The translations under genes were made by a program, and so were the position numbers. Below, piece by piece: positions 1 to 12,945 of a DNA stretch of 64,000 bases. This DNA is from Lineus longissimus. Taxonomy: Eukaryota; Nemertea; Pilidiophora; Heteronemertea; Lineidae. The first letter of the stretch is position 1. Every line of letters begins with the position of its first letter. The notes under the pieces were generated by a model that worked only from the letters and a program-made list of their open reading frames with translations, had not been told where the DNA came from and did no database searches. The stretch spans positions 12,956,001 through 13,020,000 of the forward strand of contig NC_088312.1 of NCBI RefSeq assembly GCF_910592395.1, read 5' to 3'.

Positions 1-3000
1 ATGAATCGATTTCCGAGCCAGGGTTCAGCCAATATTATAACATGAAAGTCACACGAAGTCGGTTTTACAGTTTTAATATCTGCAACTGGGACCTTTGTAT
101 ATTTCACAATGTAAATAGGTGTAGATATCGAGATGTGTACATAGTGCAGAGGAGCTCTCAGGCTGTAAGAAAGATAAGTGCTTGGTGCACCTACACAGAG
201 TCAGGAGCGCAACCAGATCTGATGGGTCGGCTGCTGGGTGAGATGTGATGAAAGAAGAATTGGCAGCTGTCAAGTTTTGCAATGCCTTACTACCTTTCGA
301 GAAGCTGACATTGAAATGCGCGCACCAGACGTCCGTGAGACGGATAGCCATCAGCGTGTTGAAAGTGATCTTTCAGCGGGTTTGACGGAAGTCATAGCCA
401 GCTTCTTGGCAGGTAGCGCGGCTGTATATTGCCATCAATCAGAAGTCGGCTGTAGAATGTGTAGTACTTCATCTCGCCTCACTCTGCCATGCCACACGCC
501 AGTTTTATTGCCCTCCGATTAGGCTAAAGATTTATAGCCATATTTTCCTGACATTGTGGAGGTGTTAAAGCAATTATGTACAAATAACTGCCCAGTTAGT
601 TGCCCAGGTTCTCATGATTTATGTCTTTACTTTAATTGGTAGTTGACATACCGGGTTCATTCCACATATCTTCTCATTACCAGGGGAGACATTCTTGATA
701 CCTAACGCAAACACTTGATAGACTCTTTGTTTTCTGCCTCCATTTCTGCATGGCAGCCTCACTTGATGTCTGATCCAGTGTTATCAAATTGCAAGCATTA
801 TGGTTCACTCAACTCTTTCATTGACAAAATTCATTTCTCGAAATCGTTGTGCTTGAAATAACTATCCATACAACAAGGTGCAGACTGATGGTTCACTGCT
901 TTATTGCCAAAGGTCTTGGGAACCAAAATGAGTCGAAATCTATCTCAAAGTTAATATCAACCGTCTACAAAAAACGATGAGCTTGCAGTATATAAGTTTT
1001 GTGATCTCCTAATTCTTGAATAAGTGTAGTAGAGAGAGAGGGAGTATTTATTTCCACTGACGAAATGATAAGCTGACTTTATGCCTTTCGAAGTTTGGTG
1101 TTAATCCTCACTTATCGAGTGCAATATTTCACATAATATCTACCTCGTTAAAGTCAATTTATAATGCTTATTTCTTGTAACCGGTTTATTCGAAGGCTAT
1201 GGCTAAGTATACGCAAGTGATCGGACGTAAGCAGTGTGTTTGCTTCCCTTTGAAATGTCTATTTGCAGTCCATTAGCCTGACCATGGACTCTGTATTATT
1301 TTGCCGGGTCTGAGTAAAAGCATATTTGTTTTCAATACAGAAATGTTCAAGTACTTTGAACACGTTTGAACTTCATAATGTGTTGGAATTCAGGCCTGAG
1401 GCCCTCGCGTATTGGCAGAGACGGTTTTTTGCGCTTTTACACCAAAACACAACCTCAGGGCAAGGAGATCTCTCCTGCCGACGACCGTTTTGGGTTGCCG
1501 TTCAGAGTGTAACTTACGAGTAGCCCTGGGCAAATCATAACCGGTTGGTTTTTACCCTGAGGGTGTCACTTGTCACTTGCTTCCGGCAGTCATTGCTGGA
1601 GGTGGCATACTTTGAAATAAATGTTCGTCGTATAATGCATTACTGGCGACTGCATTGTTATTTGGCGGATTTTGTACGATGGCAATACGTTGCGACATGA
1701 CCAACCTTTCTGCATGTAAAACACACAGTCTGCCTTACTGCTCTGGACAATGCTCGCCCTCACTCCGCCTGTCCTAATATAACTACAACCATGTGCGATT
1801 TCTTCTGACCAGTGCAAGTCAACAAAACCACTACATCTGCAGCTAGAAAACGTTGTTTTCCAGTTGACAGTGCACTACAGCATGTGCATTGTCTACACAT
1901 TGGTGCTATGAACTTTGCTGTCAGTGCTCATGTTTACACGCCGATCAACAATGATCTGAACACATTACCATTGATAGTCTCAAGCATTCATCAATCACTC
2001 CATTTAGTCCTGATAAAGTTAATACACTTCTTTATGCATAAATCCATTTATCACCACTGGGTGATATACGACTTGGCCGCGCCGTTGTGACTTCTGCTCA
2101 GCAGAGGCATGCGCCGTGTCATAACTGGGCAAATTATCGGTATGATTAGCGGTCTTGAGTGACACTGTCAGAGGGAGAAAACAAATGCCAAACATACTTA
2201 GTCACTTTGCTGTGAGGCCTGTCTTTTCGATGCTTCCCGCTTACCGGCACATGAATTGATAGGTTACTGTCATATACTGGCATATGGTGAAGAAATGTTT
2301 TGTTATGAATCAAATTGTAGCACAAGTACTATGTATTTCCTTTGGATCTCAATGACTGGTTAGTAAAATTAGATTCCCGAGGCAGTCCATTAGTCATCAT
2401 GAACATCTTGGAATTCAAAGGACAAGGCCGATCCACTGCCTCAGTAGTATACTGAAAACAAGGCGTGAAAGCCACTATGTGAACAGAGGGAGGCCAGTGT
2501 GTTACAGTTTACGGATGTCTTAGCTAAATGCTTTAAAAACTGTTCCTAGTCGTACGTTCCTAGTTACCCTGGATATTTTTTATCATTTCATATTTGCTCT
2601 TATATCGTATATAGCATAAATAGAAAACTTTTAAAACTAGGAAACCTTCTCCCAATACCAGTTTCTCCGATAAACGAACGAACAAGGCAGCACTCCGACT
2701 TGTACCTGGTTATCATGACAACCGAAGTTGAATTCTGATGCAAAGTGTGAATGGTTGTTAGGTTTATGTTCGAACGTGCCGTGGGGAGACTAGAACATAT
2801 CAAAACAACCTTTCACCATTGATATTAACACTAATCTATTACCACTCCAATATCATATGTAAATTCCACCTCTTCACTCGTGATTTCAACCATTGGGCGC
2901 ATTACAGTGGCTGTTTGAAGTAACGTTCCTTAAAGGCCTAACCCGTTCATTAAAAAAATTGAATTTGAAAATTTTCAATTTCGTAAATACGCAGTACTGA

Positions 3001-5925
3001 CTATACATTCTAGATACTATGAATACAACGTGTCAGTAAATTTTCAAGCACTGCAGTTTATGCGCGTTAGAGCAGTACTGTACTTGGCGTGTAAGTCCAT
3101 TTCCCTGCTCATCGTAAATGTATCCCAATTGGTTGTAAAGCAAATGTGGCCAAAAATGTTGCTCGCCCTAGATAACTTATTTTGGTTTTGGGAAAGCCTG
3201 TAAAATACTACTTTTCATCAAAGGAGCCTAAAATTCAGACATATGACAAACCGAGACGCATTATCTATTCATGTAATATACACTTGTATAACTGTTTAAG
3301 AAGTGTTCTCAAACGTCCATCAGACTTATGCACTCTGCATACAAGATAATAATAAATAACACATTATGTTTTTGTCGCCAGAAAATCTTCCTATATTTTT
3401 ATTACCATAATAACAACCTTGGGCCGTATCATCAGCACTATTGGTTTATCCTAAGAGCATAGCTTTTAACAATTGGAACGATATACATCATAAGACAACA
3501 AAATATAAGACTCTACATGAGGTTCAGTTTTCAATAAGAAAGTTCCAAGGATATTATCACGTGGTTCCGGTCGCCATGACTGCGCATATATGTAATGTTA
3601 TTCATTGATATTGTGTTTGCCGTTATTGTTTGCACTGGCATGGGAGCATCGCCTCTGGCGGTGTGTGGATAGGCCCTTTCATGTATCAGTTCAAAACACA
3701 CGTATCGATGATCCTCACCAAACGCGTCGACCTTTTTAGATTTTGACATATCGAAGTTCAATGGCGTGTGGGTGAAACATTTAAAAAAGACTTGTGTAGG
3801 CCTAATAAGAAGTAAATACATCTGTAGCCACGAGACTGTTTAGTGTACCTAATATTCTTGATGATAGAAAGCTACCCACGCAATAATCGATGATGGATTA
3901 ACACTTTAGATCGGATAACGTGCATGGATATGGTTGTTATAAACCTTTTGCAAAAATAGTGTAAATACAGTTATGCTCAGAAGTAACATCATCTCCGATA
4001 CGCAGCACTTGCGTAAACGCGCTTGAAGCGATTACATCTGTGTTTTGGGGCATATTTCTTTGAAACACCACTGTATATAATGGGTTTTTTCACCATGGAG
4101 GCCATATTTTCCCTCGTTCTTCCATTAGTCTGGGTTAATTTTAAGTGACCCGTACGCATATATGAAGCAGATATAGAAAAAACTAACATTCTCATTTTTC
4201 AAAGCAGTTATTATCAAGGCTGTTGCTATACGCCCAGCAAGAAATATTGAACAATATTACGAGGACCTAACCAGGCAAATCGTTAATTTTCTACCTGATT
4301 TGGTATAGTTTAAAATACCTCTGCTGGCGTCTGGTTTCTTCGAAATGTATATCACATTCTTTGGAGGGCAACCGATATTTACCCCTTGCATACAGTACTG
4401 ATTAGAAGTCACATCGCTTTCAGCTGCATTCTATTTTGGCGTCATATACACGAGGTAATTGCTCAGTCACCCATGTCCATTGTGGAGGATGAAATGAATG
4501 AGACGTTCCGATCTCGGAGGTTATTGTGTCTCAAGAAGTTTTTTTAAGATTTCTTGCTTATTTCTCCAAATGTGACAAGTCGTAATGGTTAATAGCACGA
4601 ACCCCTGGGGCGGGGAAATCACAAATCACCACGACCAATCTCATTGAATTAGCGAAAATTGAAAGTCAACATTGAGTGGTAATTTTAGAAGATGGCTATA
4701 GCATGTGATGGGATCTTTGATCTAGGCGAAATGAGATCGAATGGAGAGCAATTGCGACTGGAGAAAGAACAATGAAATCAAATGAAAGAAACTGTCTTGT
4801 TTGAAGTTGTCTTTGTTGGATGCAACGAAGTGTTTCAACACACTAAAAATACTTTACCCTGCATACTACAATTTGATAAACTTGCCACGGTTCAGACAAC
4901 GTTTTGACAAAACAAAACTACCATTTATCCAGCCAATGTTTTTTTTATCGGTTTTGTATTCCTTGATACCGTATTCTTTCAAGCTGGAGTTAAATCCAAG
5001 ATGGCCGGCGAAATCTAAAATGGCTGCCAAATAGCCTAACATTGCCTTTCTCCTTTTTCACCATTTCCTTACTTTTTGATTGTACAATGTATATCCCTAT
5101 TCAGGTATGTATATTTCAACTTGTGAGACTAGTATCCTGTCTGATGACACATGCAACCATTCACTATAAATGAATGCTTGGCCAAACAAACCAAACCAAA
5201 CGTGATTTGGCATGGGACTTTTAGATGGCGAGTTCCATTGTGATGACGCCTTGTCCGATAACTGCGCCAGCCTATCAAAGCATCCCGGCCTATTACAATG
5301 GGAAGCCACAGCAAGCAGCAACCAAACATTACATCCTCAGACAAGTGGGAGAAATATTGTCCGTTACTCTAAGCGGAAGCAAGCGGCAAAGGCGGATTTT
5401 TTTGCTCTTTAGATGCACAGAACACAAGAGTCTAGCTACCGCATCGTACCCCCGGGGGCTGGCCACCTCAAACGACTTTTCCCTGTGCGGCAGATTAAAT
5501 TTGCGCGGTGCTTCTCTGAATCAAAGGGATTTAATGGAAGCCGCCGGAGTCGTATCTCAGTTGTAGGAAGCCTGTCACCGGCGGTTTGGTCCGCTGTCGG
5601 TGACATTCCAGGCTCCAGGGCCATCATTACCTCTCCTACCCACATCCTACTGACCTTGCCTTCCAAAGGCAACTTGCTGCAGCGGATGCTAGTCTTAAAT
5701 TAATTACTTAAAATCGTCTCCCTTTGAAATCTGATCCCCTGCCACATTGGGGCGCGGTTGAAATTGTGTTTTGTGTTCGCGAGTGTGGCCGCATATATGA
5801 GATCAGCCATCTCTGACAAAGAAGGTGCCTTTTAGAATCCTTTGAAAATCATCACCATACCTTTTGAACTTCTTCGTTAGAACTGATAAAAAAAGATAAG
5901 ATGATAGCTTGAAGCGCCGCGCAAC
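1..5925. other. Intergenic, no gene recognised
   Basis: No open frame here resembles a known protein or is bounded by convincing splice sites together with conserved sequence. The block at about 5210-5700 is more GC-rich than its surroundings and carries overlapping open frames on both strands (the longest is 113 codons on + at 5225-5566). I see no domain or family signature in them. It could be a CpG-richer regulatory patch or an old exon, but nothing in the sequence decides. Confidence 0.5.
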
Positions 5926-6103
5926 GAGCGATTTTTCGTCACTGCCACCGATCAAAATCGCATGTCGCAAAAATCTATCGCACGTTCTGGTGATCGCTGC
6001 AATCATTATCAAACCCAGCGATTACCGAATGACGCAGACCAACGATCTTTTTATCGTCCATTGCAGTGATAGTTGTCGCAGGTCGTAGTGGCAAAAATCG
6101 CAC
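5926..6103 (-). repeat. MITE-like repeat, GCGATTTTT ends (copy 1)
   Basis: The segment is bounded by inverted ends: GAGCGATTTTTCGTCACTG on the left and GTGGCAAAAATCGCAC on the right. The interior carries many gcgat/atcgc words. Its reverse complement shares a stretch reading AATCGCTGGGTTTGAT, followed by a GATTGCAG word, with a second copy at about 53695-53815. That makes it an interspersed family rather than a chance palindrome. No protein is encoded. Superfamily unknown. Confidence 0.55.
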
Positions 6104-6127
6104 GTTTATGGGGCTCCTGAAGAATGC

Positions 6128-6185
6128 AAGTTCTCATACAGCGCTTTACAATATGTACAACATTCTCAAAGCGCTTTACATTTTT
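6128..6185 (-). repeat. Fragment resembling the 3' part of the 36.8-kb SINE
   Basis: The words 'cagcgctttaca' and 'ctcaaagcgctttaca' occur about 30 bp apart here. They match the arrangement 'tagcgcttttca...ctcaaagcactttaca' in the SINE at 36773-37026. It is a short remnant only, with no tRNA-like head visible. Confidence 0.35.
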
Positions 6186-7737
6186 AGCGAGCGATGATGG
6201 GTCTTCTTTGTCTGCAACATGCATCACCCGATGAACAGAATGTAAAACACGGTATAAAGTTACTCGCTCCGACGAAGGGGTTACCCCAATTGAGCGTGTC
6301 CGATTATTGCCTACTTTTTGCCAGAGCTATCGTAGCGTATTAGCACATAGGCGTCTAATATTGCGTATGACATTATGTAACTAATAGATATACGTCCAAA
6401 GTGTCACGAAATCCCTTCTGTGACAAACGTCATTGTTGAAGTAATGATATAACCATTCGACACGTATTTGATATTAAGGGGCATTAAATGGCCTTAATGA
6501 CAGTTATAGCGATCGGAGAGATTATGCTGATAACGACCTAATGTGGTCGGCAAAACGTTCTGTACATGATGTACACACTTGCATGTGCATCAGAATCATA
6601 ATAGTTTCTGACACCATGCCTTTACTCCTTGGACTGAAGCTCGACATGTATACTGTCACTTACATCAAATACATGTTAGTTTGAAGTACATGTAATATGT
6701 TTTGCCTATAAGTGTGACCACCCATGAAGGCCTCCATTTGATAACTGATCATAATCAAGCGTATGGCGGGTTCTGTGATTCCCGAATTATGTGTCCCAGG
6801 TTTTGAAGGGTCCCAAGTTAGTGAGCGAGAATGCTGGTTAATTCCTGACATTATTTCAATTGGCTACTTTTGGACAGCCCAGCCCTGACCATTATCCTCA
6901 CCCAAGCATCCCCCTACAGCTGGGGACACATAGAACCCGGGATGCATAGAACCCTTTTGATTTCGAACAAAGACCCCTCCTCACTTAAAATACGAAAGCA
7001 ATACTAGTTAGAATTTCCAGTACCGGTATATGAATTTCCAGCAAATAGTAATGACTGTTTTATAGCATGTTTTGAAGAGCTCTGTGCATGCACCTGTATC
7101 ACGCTACGATACACCTTTATTCATTTTCATGAACAAGATCACAAGCGATTTCTATATCAAAATAAAATGATCAAACGGGAACATCATTATCATCGTTGAT
7201 AGTGATCTTTGTTGCCGCTTTATCATCTCCACGTTTAGATCTTTCGTGGAGGCTGTGATTCTACAGCTAAACGGTCACCATGGATATGCAAGACTATTCA
7301 TGTAGATATGGCTATGTATCTGATATAGTGTAGAATAAAGCTATATCAACATCTTACTCCTGTGCAATGATGTCGTATGCTGGCATTTGTTAAATAACGA
7401 AACAAATTAGGGACGAGTCAAAACTCAAATAACGACAAGAATATAGTATCATAATTGAAAAATCAAAATGTTGAGGTTTATACAGGCATGTTAAAGGAAC
7501 CGATCAAGAAAAAGCTTATAAAATAGGTTAGCTAAACGGCCCAGACAAAAGCCTTGAAAAATAAAGCCCTCATTGATAACTCTGGCAGTTTCATGCAGAT
7601 GTGAGTTGGGACTTGGAAACAACGTAACAGTTTTGACTCCGGTCAAGAACTGTATATTGAGATGTATTCTCCAAACTACTTATATTCACTTCACGACGAT
7701 ATTTTATGATTGGCTCCGTTTGCAACCATGGCTTGAG
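6186..7737. other. Intergenic, nothing recognised
   Basis: AT-rich sequence without a supported exon, RNA gene or repeat. Confidence 0.5.
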
Positions 7738-8029
7738 AATATATCGGTGGTCCAGGTAACCTCGACCCTATCCGCCGCGCAGCGGTGGGTCGAGGAGGCC
7801 TCGTTGATTTACCCGAGGCGACCGGTGCATACAGTGGGTGCACTATCAATACCGAGCGCTGTGGTATTCCTTGGCTCGAGGTTGCCCATCTTTGTGAGAA
7901 ACACGTGATCGGACACCGGAAGCCGAAGCCCCCTAATCTAGTTCATGACGAGTGAAGTGCCGTCAAGTACCAGTCTCTGTATATGAGTGAATGGAGGAGA
8001 CCGGTGAACGAGTCTAATATATCGGTGGT
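7738..8029. repeat. GC-rich hairpin-rich insertion between 14-bp direct repeats
   Basis: A perfect 14-bp direct repeat, AATATATCGGTGGT, lies at 7738-7751 and 8016-8029. The first half of the 264 bp between them is GC-rich against AT-rich surroundings. It can fold as a closing stem (GGTAACCT with AGGTTGCC) around four consecutive hairpins: CGACCC/GGGTCG, GCCTCG/CGAGGC, GTGCA/TGCAC and AATACC/GGTATT. Long flanking direct repeats of this size are typical of target-primed (LINE-mediated) retroposition, so a retroposed structured RNA or an unusual SINE is one reading. I do not recognise the RNA, and there is no obvious poly-A tail. Confidence 0.5.
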
Positions 8030-10485
8030 TTTATGAGGTAATCGTGCAATATTGGCAACGTGTAATAAACATGTAACTGTATTGTACTCTTGGACTGATT
8101 TTCTAATATATGAAATTCATTTGTTGAGGTATACATTACCTTTAATTCTGTGCCAAGGTTACTGCTTATTGTTAATCTAGACAGATGAGAGCATCCCTCG
8201 TTTTGTGAACATATTATTGGGTTATCGCCACGGCAGGGCAGCTCATGTTTCGGGTCATTGCCTTCTATTTCTGTGAGAGGACCTCTCGTAAGGGTTAGTG
8301 CCTTTAATGACAAGGATGATGTTTTGATAATAAAATCAGTGGATTTCACTTAAATGACGTGGCTAATTTTGAGCTGGAGGGCAGATGCTTCAGTCGCTTT
8401 GTGCATCAGTAAAGAGCACATTTCTTCCTTGATGAAACAATAGACAGTGGCTGCCGGAATCACTTCAAGGGGAGAGAACTGCCAGGGCAAAGTTAATTCA
8501 CCTCCGTATTAACGCTTTCCTTCTCCGAGGCGAAATCCTCGTGAAATCTGAGGCGAGCTGACGAACGCTGATAATGGATTTTAGTAATCACCATTTAGGA
8601 AATTATCTTGTAAAACCTTTTGATCTTTTGAGGTGCGCACGCTGGTAAATGCAGCCGTCTTCTCCAAGATAAAATGGGCGTCATTTTCGTGTCCTTTCAT
8701 CTTCACTTCGTCAGAGTATCTGTTCTCCTGTTGTTTTTTATATGAGGTTCGTTGAGAATAATGTTTTGGCTGAGCAAGACACTCACTTCATGAAGCAACT
8801 CACAAGCACTTACTGATATCTAGCTCAGTAGCAGTGTTCTTCATTTTGGCCTTGTGGGCTATCAGGCCAAATCGTAGTTTAACAGGTACCATCAGACCCC
8901 CAAACTTGCAATCAGATCAAGTTGACGCTGAATAGTACTTTAGAACGCCAGGCTAAAATTATTTCGGAAAAAGTTTTATTTCAAGAGCGACTGATGAAAA
9001 GAAGGCCTGTTAAACATCCCTCAATTGAGAAGAATGTCAGTTATGTGCATCCTCCCATATATAACAGCGCCTTTGGATCGTTTGTCAATACACTCACACT
9101 GACTTTGGTTGAGTGTATTTTAGAAGCGATACGAAGGCCTGCTGTGGAAGGATGGTATTTTGTACTGATTTGTACTGTACTTTTGCCGGTTTGGTGATTT
9201 TATAAATGGAAAGCATTGGTATCGTAGGATACGAGTTAAGCGGTTTGCGTGAGGTAACAAGAATGTTCAGAATACATGTACAATTATGATCAATACACTT
9301 TCTGTCATTTTTTTTCGCAAGAAATCGGTCGATGGTATTAAAAGAACCCTTTTGCAAAACGCGTAGCATCAATCTCGTAGTCATAAGCTGTTTCTCTGAT
9401 AAAGCTCCGAATGTCACAATACAATGTGTTCCATTTTTTTCTCGTCAACCAGGGTATCCAAATTGGTTCTACAGTCCCTTTAATCGACAGGTTTCGACAA
9501 TCGATTTATTTGCAATAGTGTATATAGCAATTGACAAGTCTAGTTATCGTAGGAAGCGGGCAAATGGTTGTAGCACGTGACCTGTTTGAGGGGGACATGT
9601 GCTGCCACCGCTAGCCGTGGCAGTCTTTGGAGATGGCGAGCTTCAAGGAAACACAGGGTAATAATGAATTGCTGACGATAATCTATTTAACACTTACGAA
9701 CATATTGTATAGGCCTATATTGTTCTATTGTGAATAACGTCCGTCAATAATCTACATACTTTGCACAGTAAGTCTCAGTAAAAATGTCATTCTGTGAATG
9801 TATGTTGAAAAGTTGAGGCGAGTATTGCACATTCGACTTTGGTATACATTAATCTGGTTTCACCGATGTATGACTGGTTGATTATTTCCTCCGAAATCGA
9901 AACTATTGCCCGGCCGGAGCATCGGACAACTTGGTATAGTTAACGCACGCCTTTTGAAATTGAACATGTCAAATACATGTAGCATTGATCAAGGCCATGT
10001 GCGTGGTGGTATGTAGCTTGAATTGAATGTTTAGAACCCATCTTAGATCGGTGAATCTATATTGTCACTTTGTCAATGTCGGGGTCTTTTCTTTGGGCAA
10101 TTGCATGCAATGCAGATTTAAGGACCACACTTCATTTGTCAATAAAAATGTGTTAATAGAAATAAAATGAAATACAAGCCTTTCGGCGATATTGTTCATA
10201 AGAAAGAACACCTCAAGTATTTTTATTGTACTTTGCCTTTACCGAAGAAGAAAGTGTTTAAAATACAGTAAACCTTGCATATATCGAACTCGCATAAACC
10301 GGATACTCGCATATAAGTGTCTTCCACGTCACAAGTCAAGTTGTCTCTTATAAGTGTGTATATTAGATTTCGTATGTGACGGACAAAAAGGTGCAGGTCT
10401 GGTCGAGCTTGCTACTGTCAAGTTGATTGTACAATGTATATAAATGTCTGCAATAATTCAATCTTAGAAATACATGTTATGGTTT
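8030..10485. other. Intergenic, nothing recognised
   Basis: No conserved open frame, RNA gene or repeat boundary was found. Short open frames (107 codons or fewer) have no recognisable family. Confidence 0.45.
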
Positions 10486-10489
10486 TTAA

Positions 10490-10690
10490 GTGTTTTGGCA
10501 AACACAAATATGCACCCCATTAAAATTTTTCGATTAGAATGAAAAACCATAAGAAAAACCATGGTTTTTGAGGAGGTTTTTCAGTTCGCTGAGAAGCTCT
10601 CCATAGTAAATATTTGGGTTGGTTGAAAAACCGTCAAAGCTTTTCAGAAGCGCAAAAACCTTTACTTCTAAGGGTGTAGATGATGCCCAA
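10490..10690 (+). repeat. Diverged interspersed repeat (copy 1)
   Basis: It shares the word 'acaaatatgcacc' near its left side and a 'agctttt...aacctttact' word near its right side with the segment at 12300-12465. It is rich in 'ggtttttcag' and 'aaaaacc' words, which also recur at 14580-14660. The copies are too diverged to define ends by eye. Confidence 0.35.
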
Positions 10691-12299
10691 TGGTATTCAC
10701 ATTACAAACATTGCATCAGAAGAGCAAGGCCAGTATTCTTTCCCAAGAAAGTGGGGCAACAACTGTACTTTGACAATATTTTATCTCTGATGCATAAGAT
10801 TATCATGTTTAACGAGCTGGTAGAATCTCAATCTTGAACATCGGTTCTACACGTACGCGTGTCCATTAGAATGTACTTGTAGTATTTATCTATGAACATT
10901 TATTGAGTCTTTGTACGAATCTTTTAACTACACCTGTTTTGTAGAGTCACTGGATCTTTTCAGGGTTAATGCCTCGGACACGAAAAGAGTTGTTGAATCT
11001 TACAAATAGCTTTTCGGTCAATGAGAATATTGATTGGTACTTTTACATTATACACTTTTTATTGAGCGGTCAATGATGCTTATGTTTGCACCTGCTATTT
11101 GACGGTGTGACGACTGGAGAGATATATAACAATAGAAGTTCTTCCTGAATTACCTCCTCAGTTCTTTCAAACATTTAAATTGAATTTGAAATTTGAATGT
11201 ATTGAATGTATCTTTCAACAATGCCGGTGTGTAGACATGCCAAGGTTCAAACAATTTGTGTAGCAACTGCACTACGTCAATGTTTATTTATCCCCGTGGC
11301 TCAAGACAATATAATGAGAGCGAATGGCGTTGGGCGTTTGGTGTACAAGCATGTCTGTAAAAACCTACAGGTTGTTCCTATTGTCAAGCTATTTGTGAAT
11401 TTACCATACAATTCGTGTTCCAAGGTGGTTAAGATATACACATTTCGAGTCTATACAGTTTTCTAAAGTCTTTGTTGTAATTCTGAATCTTTAATTACAC
11501 AATAAATGGAAACGTACTGTAAATTCGGTCAGGAGCTCTTGCTTTCAATGCTAGTTTTAATGGAACATATCGTTGAATGATGGGTTATACAAGAGACTAC
11601 AAAATTGTTTTACTGAAAACTTCACGTACGTTTACACTTGGCCTTTCTGTACTAATCTGAGGTAAATGAATTACTCGTCTCGTATCCCTCTCCTGAGTCC
11701 CGGCGACTCCTGACCAGGTTTACAGTACTTGCATTAACCAGAATACAGGGTATGGTTTTTGGTAATTTGTTCGTCCTTTTCTAAACTTCGGTCAAACCGT
11801 TCATGTTAATATTGTATCTTATGACTATTTTTGATGAATACGAGAGAATTGTATCTATTTGTATTGTATGATAGTGATGTTTACAGGAGAAATGATTGAG
11901 GTGTGATATGAGAAAAATACAAAGGTTAAAATATGAAATGTTTTGTTTCGAGTTTTTTCTTCTAAAGCGTTCACTTGATGGAGATTTATCTCAGCGAACT
12001 GTTTTAATCGGATGTGAACGCCGAGTATTGGCTTTTTGAAAGTATACTTTATATTGAAAGCTAATTTTAATTGAGGACGGACATCATTCGCGTGATGTCA
12101 GTTTGACATCAAGCATTCCCCGAATCATATCCAATAGAGTAATCAAAAGGACGCCATTGGTGATGTTTCTCAGTGTACCATCCACGAGATGTCTTATGTC
12201 TCATCGCCAGATCTTCCAAGTGTGCTGGACTACACCACGGACAATGTTATACATCCACTGCACTCTACACTTTTAGTAGTGAAGGGGTGTTCAAAGCTT

Positions 12300-12465
12300 T
12301 TCAAAACATTTTACAGGTTTTTCGGCCAACATAAATATGCACCAAAAATAGGTTTTCAATATTTCATATTTAAAAGTAAGCCTTCTGCTTTCGCGGAAAA
12401 AAGGTGCATTTTTGTCTTGGAGGAAAAATATTTGATTTCTTTCAAAAGCTGAACCTTTACTCTAA
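12300..12465 (+). repeat. Diverged interspersed repeat (copy 2)
   Basis: The counterpart of 10490-10690: 'ggccaacataaatatgcacc' near the left and 'aaaagctgaacctttactctaa' near the right. An 87-codon open frame (12189-12452) runs through it. It is best read as a by-product of the repeat. Confidence 0.35.
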
Positions 12466-12748
12466 GTATGTATACCGGAGTTGTACACTTTCTAAACGAA
12501 TACCAATGAGAGCATTCCGACTATGCTGATATGCTGAAAGCACATTAGTGATAGGCATATCAAATTGGAGAAACGAACACGTTTAAGTGTGGTGCTGGTT
12601 GGACCTGGTGTAAATATTTAGATGGAAATCAAGCTTTCCTTGAACCTTTCAGAGGTATATGGATAGTGTCGAAAGAAAGAGTCAGTGATGACAGGTCGTG
12701 TTACTGTGAACGCGGCTCTAGCCCGTCCTTCGTGAACCCCGATATAAC

Positions 12749-12945
12749 GTAGGTTACGCAACCCATTACGAAGAGCTACATGTACGAACGACGAAGTACG
12801 AACTACATTATGTAATCTATCAACTGCGGTTTTTTCAAGGGTTACCAGATTTGTCATGGTAAGTGTACGAAAGCCTATCTACGAGTATTAAGAAAAAATA
12901 AATTCGCGCAGGACTTGATGAGACCACAGACATTCGTTCTTTAGT
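12749..12945 (+). repeat. MITE, CGAACGACGAAGTACGAA family (copy A)
   Basis: The left end 'aggttacgcaaccca.tacgaagagct' followed by 'gtacgaacgacgaagtacgaac' matches the reverse complement of the right arm of copy B (22872-22922). The interior (ggttttttcaaggg) and the right part (ggacttgatga, accacagacattcgtt) match copy C at 24676-24888. No coding capacity. Superfamily not assignable by eye. Confidence 0.6.

Noticed and set aside
5225-5566. 113-codon frame with protein-like composition
   Set aside because: No recognised family, overlapping frames on both strands, and no matching splice sites. Kept only as a remark in the intergenic entry.
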